A DNA stretch of 32,015 nucleotides, from contig JADGAP010000001.1 of the NCBI GenBank assembly GCA_015231965.1, positions 1 through 32,015 on the forward strand, given 5' to 3'. Below are positions 1-9,043 of the stretch, one piece after another. Each line of letters begins with the position of its first letter. Position 1 is the stretch's first letter. The notes beneath the pieces were generated by a model that saw only the letters and a list, made by a program, of their open reading frames with translations, ran no database searches and was not told where the DNA came from. Origin of the DNA: Magnetococcales bacterium (lineage in GTDB: Bacteria > Pseudomonadota > Magnetococcia > Magnetococcales > JADGAP01). Made by a program: the position numbers and the translations under genes.

Positions 1-33
1 GCTGTTTCGATGCTTCAGGCTGCCTGAATCGGT

Positions 34-159
34 TTACTGAGCTGAACGGTTACGAAATTCAGCAAAAAATACCATCTGTCCAAAGGGCGTTGCCGACTCT
101 TGATCGTCCCATCGCACATGGATCCCGCCTCCAGGCGTCACCAGTCTCAAGGCCGTCAT
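34..159 (-). pseudogene. Possible transposase 5' remnant (MTALRLVTPGGGIHVRWDDQESATPFGQMVFFAEF..., then early stop)
   Basis: Short minus-strand reading frame. The N-terminal wording resembles the start of DDE transposases known to me, but only about 35 codons remain before a stop. Confidence 0.35.
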
Positions 160-333
160 CACCTCTTTCCGACCCGCTTCCTCACGCCTTTTCGCTTCAC
201 CCATTTGGTGACTCCATGACTGGAAGGTTTACCCAATCTTCCAAGTACATTACACCTTCTCGCCCCATGTCAACTGCCGGATCTAGGATCATGGAACTCG
301 ACCTTTTGGTTGCGGCCATGCCGCGCCATGACT

Positions 334-1677
334 CTAAAGTCCAGCCCCCTCCGTCAACCAAGGGATCAGGTAGTCCGGGGCTTGACCGCGCACGTCCCGC
401 CACATCTCCCCGTGATCAGGTTCCCGGGGTAGGGCGAAACGATGCGCCGCTTCTTCCAGCAGGGCCAGCAGATCGTCCAGTTGGCCTGGGGTGTGGGTGG
501 CGTTGATCGTGAGCCGCAGCCGGGGGCGTTCCACCGGGGCCAGGGGGGCGACGATGGCCGGACACAACACCCCCCGCTCCAGCAAAAAATTTTCCACCCT
601 CCGGGCCGTCTCCACCGTCGGCAGGAACAGGGGCAGGATGGGCGACCAGCGCCGGGGGATGGGAAATCCCAGGTCCAGCAATCCCTTCAGCAGTCGGGCG
701 ACGTTGCCCCACAGCCGCGCCCGCCACTGGGGCTCCTGTTGGAGAATCTCCAGGGCCGCCAGGGAGGCCGCCGCCTGTTCCGCCGGCAGGGGCGAGGTGA
801 AGCGATAGCCCGAGGCGGTGAAGCGCAGATAATCCACCACCGCCTCCGAAGCGGCGAGAAAGCCTCCCATCGCCCCCAGGGCCTTGCTCAGGGTGCCCAT
901 GCGCAGGGGGATGCGCCCTTCCAGTCCGAAATGTTCCCCCGCCCCCCGCCCGCCGGGGCCGAAGACGCCGGTGGCGTGGGCCTCGTCCACCATCAGGGCG
1001 GCACCGTGTTCTTCCGCCAGGGCGACGATCTCCGGCAGGGGGGCCAGATCCCCCTCCATGCTGAACACCGTGTCGGTGACGATCAGGATCCGCCGCCCCC
1101 GCAACCCGTGGAGTCGTTGGGCCAGATCCGCCGCGTCGCCGTGGCGGTAGCGCTGACAGGGGGCATGGGCCAGTCGGACGCCCATCTGGATGCTGCGATG
1201 GTTCAGGGCGTCGGAGAGGATCACCCCCTCGCCGTCCCCCTCCCCCGGTTGGGCGGGAAGGGCGAAAAAGCGTTCGCACACCCGCCCGGCGTCCATCAGG
1301 GCGGGGATCACCGCCACGTTGGTCAGCAGTCCGGTGGCGAAGGTGAGGCAGGCCTCGCTCCCCTCGAAGGCCGCCAGCGCCTCTTCCAACTGGCGCAGCA
1401 GGGTCAATCCCCCCCCCAGCCGACGGGATTCGGTGGTGGCGTGGCCGAACTCTTCCAGCGCCCGCCGGGCCGCCCGCCGCACCGCCGGATGACGGCTCAA
1501 CCCCAGATAGTTGTTGGAGGCGAAGGAGACATACTCCCGCCCCCCCATGCGCACCGTGGGGGCGGGCAGGTTCTCCACCTCCCATTCGTCGGTGAGCCAG
1601 CCCGCCGCCCGCAGCCGGTCGCGGCGATCCGTCACCGTGGCCAGTAGGGAAGAGGAGTATGAATGGGGTCGGGACAT
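334..1677 (-). CDS. bioF: Alpha-oxoamine synthase family PLP enzyme, 8-amino-7-oxononanoate synthase-like
   Basis: 447 aa with SNNYLGLSRHP, SDALNHRS, VDEAHATGVFGPGGRG and the PLP-lysine region GTLSKALGAMGGF. Confidence 0.75.
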   Translation of the reverse strand: MSRPHSYSSSLLATVTDRRDRLRAAGWLTDEWEVENLPAPTVRMGGREYVSFASNNYLGLSRHPAVRRAARRALEEFGHATTESRRLGGGLTLLRQLEEALAAFEGSEACLTFATGLLTNVAVIPALMDAGRVCERFFALPAQPGEGDGEGVILSDALNHRSIQMGVRLAHAPCQRYRHGDAADLAQRLHGLRGRRILIVTDTVFSMEGDLAPLPEIVALAEEHGAALMVDEAHATGVFGPGGRGAGEHFGLEGRIPLRMGTLSKALGAMGGFLAASEAVVDYLRFTASGYRFTSPLPAEQAAASLAALEILQQEPQWRARLWGNVARLLKGLLDLGFPIPRRWSPILPLFLPTVETARRVENFLLERGVLCPAIVAPLAPVERPRLRLTINATHTPGQLDDLLALLEEAAHRFALPREPDHGEMWRDVRGQAPDYLIPWLTEGAGL

Positions 1678-1787
1678 GCGCTTTCAACACTGCCGAAGGG
1701 AATGGGGGGACGCCAAGCTTGGCCACAATACGCCGCCCCCTTCCAACTGACCACCCCCTTCCCTCCGAATCACGCCGCCTTTCCGTC

Positions 1788-1811
1788 AAAAAAAATCCCC
1801 CAAGCGGGGGA
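1788..1811 (-). terminator. Rho-independent terminator for the minus-strand operon 3518-1858
   Basis: On the minus strand: TCCCCC-GCTT-GGGGGA followed by T8, 47 bp past the stop of the 1858-2637 CDS. Confidence 0.8.
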
Positions 1812-1857
1812 GGTCATTCTCTTGTTCATCACCGCGTAATCGTTTCAATGGGGGAAG

Positions 1858-2637
1858 TCAGCACCCTGCCGACCGGTGACGTCCGCTCTGATGGGCCGCC
1901 GTGGCGGCACCCAACCAAGCGGAAATTTCTGCCCGTTGCAACATGTTCACGGACTCCTCCAACAATTGTCCCTTGCGCAGCAGTTCCATGATCAAGTCAA
2001 TCGCCATTGCGAGAATCTCCCTGCAATAGCTTTCACACGGTTTCGGTTCGCATGCCTCGCAAACGCCGCGCCATTGTCTTCTTGCTACATCAATGCTCTC
2101 CAATTGCTCCCCGGTCCAGGCCGAATACCAGACTTTCGTTTGGATATCGTGCATCACGTTCACCGCAACCAGTTCCGCCTCGTCCCCCGAAATACCCGGA
2201 ATGGCCGCCAACGCGATTTTCTGGAGCATGGCCGTCAGCCCCGCCTTGATCTCGCTCTCAATTCTTGTCGCCACATCCCCGAACTGCTTTCCGAGAGTCT
2301 GTGCATTCCTATAAAATTCCGCTTTCTTGATCAGGCTTCCTTGGGCTCCCACCCCTCCTGAAAATGCTGGCGTACCAGCATAGTGATCAAGAAAACTCTT
2401 GCACGCTCCGCTGCAAAGAACCTTTAACTGTGACTCATATTCACCCACGATTGAAACCATCTTGAGATTATAACTTCTCAATAAACGCCGATTCAATACT
2501 ATCGACGCTAAATCGTTATAATAATTTGATATGTCATCGCAATTCGCTGGTGGCACTCCACAATTCAGCAGAGCTTGTAGAATTCCGTTCTTCCGCACCT
2601 GAATCTCTTCGTCAGACAAAGGGATCAACATGGTCAT
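1858..2637 (-). CDS. Hypothetical protein, 259 aa, cysteine-containing (CEACEPKPCESYC)
   Basis: Long ORF overlapping the upstream ORF by ATGA (2634-2637), followed by a terminator. No family recognised. Confidence 0.75.
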   Translation of the reverse strand: MTMLIPLSDEEIQVRKNGILQALLNCGVPPANCDDISNYYNDLASIVLNRRLLRSYNLKMVSIVGEYESQLKVLCSGACKSFLDHYAGTPAFSGGVGAQGSLIKKAEFYRNAQTLGKQFGDVATRIESEIKAGLTAMLQKIALAAIPGISGDEAELVAVNVMHDIQTKVWYSAWTGEQLESIDVARRQWRGVCEACEPKPCESYCREILAMAIDLIMELLRKGQLLEESVNMLQRAEISAWLGAATAAHQSGRHRSAGC

Positions 2638-3518
2638 TGCGGGTCTTCCTTCCCTAGCGACTGGGCCGCAACTTTGAATGTTTTCGTTTTTTCCTGGAAA
2701 AATCGATCATATTCCTCATCGCTCATCGCTTCCACGGACGCCATGAATTCCGAAGCCGCCGCATCGCGCTCTGGTTCGATGCCAGGGTCTGTCGGGCCTT
2801 GCGACTCCCGGCGGGCCGCCGCGAGAAAAATAAGCGCCAGGCTTTGAGGGGAGAACTCGAAGTATCTCAGACCGGTCACCAGATCGTGCAAAAGCTCTGG
2901 GCTCAACTCCACCCGGTAGCGCACCTTGTGCGTACTCAGCAGATTTTCGGTCAATCCCAAACCGACGATCGCGGCGACGAACTCGTTGAGAAAGAGACGA
3001 AGCGAACCGAGGGAGTCGTTGCCTGGAGGATCCTGGAAAAGCTCCCGAATGGTGCCGACGCACTGAGCTTCCGCCTGTCGCATGACGGGGTCCGTTTGCG
3101 CTGGTTCACGCTGCAACCAACTTTCCAGCCCAGCCAATTCATCTTGGTAGGAGATCAATCGCAACGGTTTGTAACGGGCTATATTGTACGTTAACAATGC
3201 GGATTTTTTTCCGCACGAAGGCTTCTTAAGATGATAAACACCCTTGTAAACATTAATCGCCATCAGCGTCTTACGAATCACCTCCTCGAGTACGACATCA
3301 TCGCAGGCGATTTTGACCCCCAGCATCTCCTCGACATGGGTCACGGCCTGCTCGACAAGCTTGGCGAAATCCTTCGCCTTGAGCTTGTCGCCACGCTCGG
3401 TGGATTCACCAGGCCCCTGATCCTTTTCATCCCCTTCCGGATGCCCCTTCATATCTTCCGGTCTACCGCCACAGCCCTCCATCCCTGACCCTGCCTTTCT
3501 TTCCCGCCCCTCGTCCAT
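2634..3518 (-). CDS. Hypothetical protein, 294 aa, charged N-terminus and helical-looking body
   Basis: Long ORF translationally coupled to the downstream ORF. No family recognised. Confidence 0.75.
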   Translation of the reverse strand: MDEGRERKAGSGMEGCGGRPEDMKGHPEGDEKDQGPGESTERGDKLKAKDFAKLVEQAVTHVEEMLGVKIACDDVVLEEVIRKTLMAINVYKGVYHLKKPSCGKKSALLTYNIARYKPLRLISYQDELAGLESWLQREPAQTDPVMRQAEAQCVGTIRELFQDPPGNDSLGSLRLFLNEFVAAIVGLGLTENLLSTHKVRYRVELSPELLHDLVTGLRYFEFSPQSLALIFLAAARRESQGPTDPGIEPERDAAASEFMASVEAMSDEEYDRFFQEKTKTFKVAAQSLGKEDPQ

Positions 3519-3577
3519 TTGGGAATCAACCCGGCACCCAATCGGCTGTCGCTATCCAAATAACTCAACTCAACCGC

Positions 3578-3838
3578 TTACGCGGCGGAAGGTGCGTCCG
3601 CAATCGGACCTTGGCTTTGTCCCTGCAAAAGCCATCTGGCCCCATGGACCGCGGTAGTGTTGGACAAATACCAACGATTTCCCCGGGCCAAGGCCTCATC
3701 GGGATGCTGGATGTAGTCGGAGTTGTCGCAGAACGGGCGCTCGGTCTTGTTCAGAACGCCGCCCTCCTTGAACGCCGCTCCAGCCTCCCGCTCCGCTTCG
3801 CTCCCGAGAAATCGTGAGAAATCCTTGCGCATCGACAT
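3578..3838 (-). CDS. Small hypothetical protein (86 aa)
   Basis: ORF in an otherwise non-coding stretch, upstream of and co-directional with the orphan operon. No family recognised. Confidence 0.35.
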   Translation of the reverse strand: MSMRKDFSRFLGSEAEREAGAAFKEGGVLNKTERPFCDNSDYIQHPDEALARGNRWYLSNTTAVHGARWLLQGQSQGPIADAPSAA

Positions 3839-4412
3839 CGCTCCAAAAGGGGGGTTAAGGGCGGCCTCGCAGGGCCGCGAGACACTAAAACATTGAAATG
3901 AAAGCGCATTCCAACACTCTCATTCCACGCTACGCCCGGGCACGGGGCATGAAAGGATCCGGCGAGGGAGGGGGGTGCCGAGTCCTGTCGCGCAGAAAAT
4001 AGCCGAAAAGTTCCATGAAAAGAAGAGATAATTTTCCCTCATACAAAAATATAATCCTCTCGACGCAACGCGCACCGCACCGCAGGGGGTGCCATCTTGC
4101 CCCACCTTGACGCGCCATCCCCCCCCAACGGGCACTGGGAAACACGCCCCCCCCCCTCCGCCGAACCCCTTCCGTCGGCGACATTCCAGCCTCCTCGGGA
4201 ACATTTTCCGGCTCGCCCGGGGCGAGACTACATCATGTTTCATTTCTACGCCATCCGCATGAAGAACACCTTATCACTGAACTTAAGAATCTATTCCGCC
4301 TAGGAAAGTTCTATAACATAATGTAGGATTGTAACAATATTCGTTATGGTTCTTATCGGCCCGCTTGGTGAAAGATTTAGCAATTTTTCACCAAATTTTC
4401 AACCGAAGAAAG

Positions 4413-4460
4413 CAGCACCCGCCCCGCCTGTTCGGCGACGAGGGGTCCGGGTCGGCGGCG
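4413..4460. repeat. Displaced copy of the queG 3'-end sequence (direct repeat of 5213-5261)
   Basis: cagcacccgcCccgcctgttcggcgacgaggggtccgggtcggcggcg compared with 5213-5261: one mismatch and one G indel over about 48 bp, same orientation. Confidence 0.85.
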
Positions 4461-4508
4461 GGGGATTTCGGCGGGAACTGAGGTTATCACGCGCGGGGAA
4501 AGGGCGAT

Positions 4509-4823
4509 TCAGCGGGGAGCGGCGGAGGATTCGAGAGGCGAGGCGGCTTCGGCGTGGAGTTTCAAGCCCAGGGCCTGGATCACCTTCATCACCGTGGCGA
4601 ACTCCGGGTTGCCGTCGGCGGAGAGCGCCCGATACAGGCCCTCGCGGGAAATGCCCGCGTCCAGCGCCAATTGACTCATGCCCCGAGCGCGGGCGATCAC
4701 CCCCAGCGCATGGGTCACCAGCGCGGGATCCCCTTCCGCCAGGCAGGCATCCAGGTAAAGCGTCATCTCCTCTTCGCTCTTGAGGTATTCGGCGGCGTCA
4801 TAACGAGAAAACGTTTCGCCCAT
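4509..4823 (-). CDS. Addiction-module antidote, HTH protein (HigA-like / COG3636-type)
   Basis: 104 aa: ALGVIARARGMSQLALDAGISREGLYRALSADGNPEFATVMKVIQALGLKL is typical of this antidote family. It starts just after the toxin gene. Confidence 0.85.
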   Translation of the reverse strand: MGETFSRYDAAEYLKSEEEMTLYLDACLAEGDPALVTHALGVIARARGMSQLALDAGISREGLYRALSADGNPEFATVMKVIQALGLKLHAEAASPLESSAAPR

Positions 4824-4826
4824 GGG

Positions 4827-5124
4827 TCACTCCTTCCATTCCTTGGCGATGCGCAGGGCATTGACGATGTCGGCATCCTGGCTGCGCTTGTCGCCGCCAG
4901 CCAACAACACCATGAGCATGGAGCCGCGTTGCATAAAAATAGATCCGATAACCGGGACCATGATCGATCCGCATTTCCGAGACGCCCTCGCCCACTGGTT
5001 TCATGTCCCCGAGATTGCCACAGGCGGCGCGGTCAATCCGGGCGAGAATCCGCATGGCGGCCCGGCGATCCTTCAGACCGCACAACCACCGTTTAAACGT
5101 CTCGCTTTGCAGGATGTCGATCAT
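4827..5124 (-). pseudogene. RelE/ParE-like addiction-module toxin (COG3657-type) with a +1 frameshift
   Basis: Intact N-terminus ...FKRWLCGLKDRRAAMRILARIDRAACGNLGDMKPVGEGVSEMRIDHGPGYRIYF. The family-like C-terminus (MQRGSMLMVLLAGGDKRSQDADIVNALRIAKEWKE*) continues in another frame after a T5 run at 4935-4939. Confidence 0.85.
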
Positions 5125-5179
5125 GAAGAGATTGTGAACTGTGGGTTACAGACCGTCAACAGAAATGCTGTCGATCTCC

Positions 5180-6238
5180 TCAAGCCCGGGGGGGATCTCC
5201 AACCCTTTCCACCAGCACCCGCGCCGCCTGTTCGGCGACGAGGGGGTCCGGGTCGGCGGCGAGGCGTTGCAGGGCGCGGCGTTGGTCGGCGTCATCCCGC
5301 TGGGCCAAGGCGTTGCCCAGGGCGATGGCGACGTTGCGCAGCAACCGACCGCGCTTGATCCGCAAGACCGGGGTTCCGGCGAAGCGGGCGCGGAAGGCCG
5401 CCTCGTCCAGGGCGGCCAGTTCCACCAGCGAGGGGGCGACCAGGGGGGGGAGGGGTTGGAACTCCGGCCAGGGCGAGGCCGACGGGGCGAATCGACCGAA
5501 GGGACAGGCGGTCAGGCAGTCGTCGCAGCCGTAAATCCGATTCCCCAGGGGGCACCAAAATTCCTGGGGAATCACCCCCTTGTATTCAATGGTGAGGTAG
5601 GCCAGACAGCGGGAGGCGTCCAGGCGGTAGGGGGTGAGGCAGCGGGTGGGGCAGGCGTCCAGGCAGCGGGTGCAGCTTCCGCAGTGGTCTCCTTGCGGCG
5701 CGCTGGGGGGGAGATCGAGGGGGAGGAGAATTTCCGTCAGCAGCAGCCAGGGGCCGTGGCGGCGGGAGATGAGCAGGGCGTTCTTGCCCTGCCAGCCCAG
5801 ACCGGCGGCGACGCCCAGGGGTTTTTCCAGCAGCGGGGCGCTGTCCACCGCCACCCAGGCGGGGAGTTCCACGCCCCAGGCGCGACGCAGCCGTTCCAGC
5901 ACCGCCTCGGCGCGCTGCCGCAACACCGTGTGATAATCGGGGCGGGCGGCGTGGGCGGCGATCACTCCCCGACCGGGGTCCGACGGCGGCCCGGGGGATT
6001 GCGGCGGCGGGGCGAGGGCGGCCAGGGCGATCACCGAGCGGGCCTCGGGACGCCAGCCCCGGGGATCGGCCCGCCGCGCCGGATCCCGAGCCAGCCAGGC
6101 CATGCCGCCGTGACGCCCTTCCGCCAGCCAGCCGGGCAGGTGTTCCGCCCCCGGCGGCGGTTCGGCCCGGGCGATCCCCGCCAGGACGAACCCTTCCGCC
6201 CGCGCCGCCGCCGCAATCGCCTCTCCCTGTGGATCCAC
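5180..6238 (-). CDS. queG: Epoxyqueuosine reductase QueG
   Basis: Two 4Fe-4S motifs (CGSCTRCLDACPTRC; CDDCLTACPFGRFA) and LGNRIYGCDDC. GTG start at 6238 preferred (preceded by AAGGGGTGGGGC). The ORF-track start at 6313 lies inside a MITE. Confidence 0.9.
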   Translation of the reverse strand: MDPQGEAIAAAARAEGFVLAGIARAEPPPGAEHLPGWLAEGRHGGMAWLARDPARRADPRGWRPEARSVIALAALAPPPQSPGPPSDPGRGVIAAHAARPDYHTVLRQRAEAVLERLRRAWGVELPAWVAVDSAPLLEKPLGVAAGLGWQGKNALLISRRHGPWLLLTEILLPLDLPPSAPQGDHCGSCTRCLDACPTRCLTPYRLDASRCLAYLTIEYKGVIPQEFWCPLGNRIYGCDDCLTACPFGRFAPSASPWPEFQPLPPLVAPSLVELAALDEAAFRARFAGTPVLRIKRGRLLRNVAIALGNALAQRDDADQRRALQRLAADPDPLVAEQAARVLVERVGDPPRA

Positions 6239-6251
6239 GCCCCACCCCTTA

Positions 6252-6535
6252 TAGTCATCCCATTTCAGATTGGCGCATTGGAAGATTGATGGAGCAAGGA
6301 ACTCATTCCCCAAAATAGACCGTCATTCCCGCGAAAGCGGGAATCCAGGAAAGCCAATAGGCGAATGGCTCACTTCAAAAAAACGGAAAAGGAGCTTGGT
6401 TACTCGTGGCAATGTCTGCATTTTCCTCCCCCGCCCCTGGATTCTCGCTTCCGCGGGAATGACGATGGTGTGTTTGAAAAAATGGGTTGCATCCCCTGAC
6501 GCCGCTTGAGGTCATGCCCCATTTTTAATTGGAAC
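6252..6535. mobile_element. MITE-like repeat, copy 1
   Basis: Left end tagtcatcccatttcagattggcgcattgg. Internal arms 6321-6349 and 6436-6464 are inverted copies of CGTCATTCCCGCGAAAGCGGGAATCCAGG (2 mismatches). Right flank gttgcatcccctgacgccgcttga is shared with copy 4. Confidence 0.75.
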
Positions 6536-6569
6536 ATCCATCCACCGTCTCGGGATGCCGTGAGGGCCT

Positions 6570-7628
6570 TTAGGATCCTTGGGAGGAATCCTCGTCCTCG
6601 CGCTTGCGCAGAGCCCGGGGGTGGGCTTGGTCATAGATTTGGGCCAAGCGGGCGAAATCCAGATGGGTGTAGCGTTGGGTGGTGGAGAGGGAGGCGTGTC
6701 CCAGCAGCTCCTGAATCTCCCGCAAGCCCGCCCCCGCCTGCAACAAGTGGGTGGCGAAGGCGTGCCGCAAGGCGTGGGGCGTGGTTCCCTCGGGCAACCC
6801 CAGACGCAACCGCGCCGCTTCCAACAAACGCTGCACCGCCCGGGGCGTCAGCCGCTCCCCCCGCGCCCCGAGAAACAACGGACCATTGACCGACAGGGGC
6901 GGAACCGCCTGCGTCACCGCCGTCAAATAACGTCCGATGGCCTCCCGCGCCAGCTTGCCCACCGGCACGATGCGCTCCTTGCCCCCCTTGCCCAGCACCC
7001 GGGCCTCGCCATGGCGGCCATCCACGTCGAACCGATTGAGCCCGCACAACTCCCCCACCCGCAACCCGCTGCCGTAGAGCAGCTCCAGCACCGCCAGATC
7101 CCGCAACTCCAGCCACGGCTCCCGGGGGCGGGGACGTTCCGCTTCCAGAATCACGGGGGCGCTCATCAGGCGGGCGGTGGGCTCCTCGGCGGGGGCGCGG
7201 GGGAGCCGCTTGGGCAGTTTGGGCGGGCTGATCAACGCCGCCGGATTGTGGGTCGTCACCCCGTCCCGTTCCAAAAATCGCCACCACGCCCGCACCGCCG
7301 CCATCCGCCGGGCGAGGGTGGTCTTGGCCAATTTTTGCCCCAGGCTCCAACTCAAGAAGGCGCGCAGGCTCTCCGGTCCGGCGGAGGTCACATCCTCCCG
7401 GGTCATGGAGCGGTGGTAGCGCGCCTCCCAAAAATCGGCGAAGGCGTGCAAATCTCGCAAATAGGCCGCCACCGTGTGGGGCGACAGACGACGCACTTCC
7501 GCCAAATCGCGGCGAAACGCCGCCATGTGGGGGAGGTCCGGCAAGGGCGGAATCAACGGCGGGGCCAGGGGCTCCGGCACCCCTGCGGTGGACTGACCGG
7601 AAGAAGACGATGAGCCACGGGTCGCCAA
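6570..7628 (-). CDS. xerC: Tyrosine recombinase XerC
   Basis: 352 aa with YGSGLRVGELCGL, GKGGKERIVP, TPHALRHAFATHLL and LGHASLSTTQRYTHLD. Confidence 0.92.
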   Translation of the reverse strand: MATRGSSSSSGQSTAGVPEPLAPPLIPPLPDLPHMAAFRRDLAEVRRLSPHTVAAYLRDLHAFADFWEARYHRSMTREDVTSAGPESLRAFLSWSLGQKLAKTTLARRMAAVRAWWRFLERDGVTTHNPAALISPPKLPKRLPRAPAEEPTARLMSAPVILEAERPRPREPWLELRDLAVLELLYGSGLRVGELCGLNRFDVDGRHGEARVLGKGGKERIVPVGKLAREAIGRYLTAVTQAVPPLSVNGPLFLGARGERLTPRAVQRLLEAARLRLGLPEGTTPHALRHAFATHLLQAGAGLREIQELLGHASLSTTQRYTHLDFARLAQIYDQAHPRALRKREDEDSSQGS

Positions 7629-7629
7629 T

Positions 7630-8370
7630 TCACCCCTCCGGAAGCCGCTTGCGCAGGAAGAGGGCCAGACACTCCGCCAAATTTTCCACCAAATCGTTGG
7701 AATGGCCCGGCATGAAACGGCTGGGCAACTCCCCCCCCAGATTGAGACTGCCCAACATCTCCCCCCGGAATATCAGGGGCAGCAGCAGTTCGGAGCGCAC
7801 CCGATAAGTGGCCTCGCCAAAAAAGAGCGCCCGATTGATCCCCTCCCGCCCCACCCGCACCACCGGTTTGGGGGGATCGCCAAACACCCCCCACAGCTCG
7901 CGACGGGGGATGATGAAAAATCGTCCCCGCAGCGACTCCGGCCACTCCCGCCCGGCGGGCCACACCCCCTCCTCGCCGCTGCTCAAGGCAATGGTCACCC
8001 GGGGCAGCTCAAAGGCCATTTCCAACGTGGTGGTGGTCTTGAGGGTCAACTCCTCCCAGGTTTCGCTGAGGGCCATCTCCACCTGGATGGCGTGGAAGGC
8101 GTGGTAGATCGCCTCGTTGCCCCGCACCCGCTCCACAATCTCATCCAACTGCTGCTGAATGGCTTGATTTTGCCGCCGCAGATATTCCAGGCGCCCCGTC
8201 TCCAGGTCCACCACCTTGCCGCCGGAGGGCAAGGCCTGGGGCAGCAGGTCTGGATGGCGTCCGAAAAAGTCCGGACGGGCCAACAGCCACGCCCGAACCT
8301 CCTCCTCGCCCAACGGCGCCGCCTCTCCCGTCTCTTGATTCGCCGTCGGATCCCTCCCCCAATCGTTCAT
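7630..8370 (-). CDS. DUF484 family protein
   Basis: LLARPDFFGRHPDLL at the N-terminus, GAF-like C-terminus, position directly upstream of xerC. Start at ATG 8370 with AGGAG upstream, shorter than the ORF-track start at 8436. Confidence 0.88.
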   Translation of the reverse strand: MNDWGRDPTANQETGEAAPLGEEEVRAWLLARPDFFGRHPDLLPQALPSGGKVVDLETGRLEYLRRQNQAIQQQLDEIVERVRGNEAIYHAFHAIQVEMALSETWEELTLKTTTTLEMAFELPRVTIALSSGEEGVWPAGREWPESLRGRFFIIPRRELWGVFGDPPKPVVRVGREGINRALFFGEATYRVRSELLLPLIFRGEMLGSLNLGGELPSRFMPGHSNDLVENLAECLALFLRKRLPEG

Positions 8371-8496
8371 GCTTGCTCCTCCGCTTGCCGTGTTCCACCG
8401 GCTTTCGCCCCGTTGGCCGCCCCGTGGCCCAGCCATTTTTCTCTGAATTCGCCCATCTTACCCTGATGCGTTGACGGCATCGATCATAAATCATAT

Positions 8497-8514
8497 TATT
8501 AGATGGATCTAATA
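8497..8514. promoter_or_regulatory. Candidate ArsR operator, perfect inverted repeat TATTAGAT-GG-ATCTAATA
   Basis: 8-bp arms with a 2-bp spacer, 38 bp upstream of the arsR-family start. Confidence 0.6.
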
Positions 8515-8552
8515 TAAGATCTTCCTGTTCCCATCCGTGACCGAGGTGTCCC

Positions 8553-8915
8553 GTGGCGTGTGATTTCGACGAGGAGAACATCGAGAAGGCGGCGCGTTGC
8601 ATGAAGGCCCTGGCGCATCCCCTGCGCTTGAAGGTCATCGCCGCCCTCAACGACAAGGAACTGTCGGTGCAGGAGTTGGTGGAAGCGGTGGGCACCACGC
8701 AGTCCAACGTTTCTCAGCACTTGACCATCATGCGGGATAAGCAGATCCTCGCCTCGCGCCGGGTGGCCAACCAGGTTTTCTACCGGGTCGGCGACTGCAA
8801 GGTGCTGGATCTGGTGGCCCTGACCAAGCGAATTTTCTGCAATCAGGCGGGAAGCGGAATCGCCGGTCTGGCGGTGGGGGTGGGCGGCGCGCTGCCGGGC
8901 GGCGGTGCGGAGTAA
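8553..8915 (+). CDS. ArsR/SmtB family transcriptional regulator
   Basis: ALAHPLRLKVIAALNDKELSVQELVEAVGTTQSNVSQHLTIMRDKQILASRRVANQVFYRV winged-helix signature. GTG start with GAGGTG upstream. Confidence 0.9.
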   Translation: MACDFDEENIEKAARCMKALAHPLRLKVIAALNDKELSVQELVEAVGTTQSNVSQHLTIMRDKQILASRRVANQVFYRVGDCKVLDLVALTKRIFCNQAGSGIAGLAVGVGGALPGGGAE

Positions 8916-9043
8916 ACCCGGGGACGCCGTTGGCGACCTCTCCCCGTCGCCTTGCGGCGGGAGGACGAAGGAACGTCGCCCCTTGCCCCCCGCATCGAGG
9001 ATCTCCCTTTCCATTCTTCCGTGGCTCTGAACGAGGTGACGCC

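Noticed and set aside
4097-4303. Small plus-strand ORF (68 aa)
   Set aside because: Low-complexity, no ribosome-binding site seen, no family; likely intergenic.
6321-6464. CRISPR array suggested by repeated CATTCCCGCGAAAGCGGGAATCC
   Set aside because: Copies are dispersed and occur as inverted pairs, with no regular direct repeats, spacers or cas genes. Better explained as REP/MITE-like elements.
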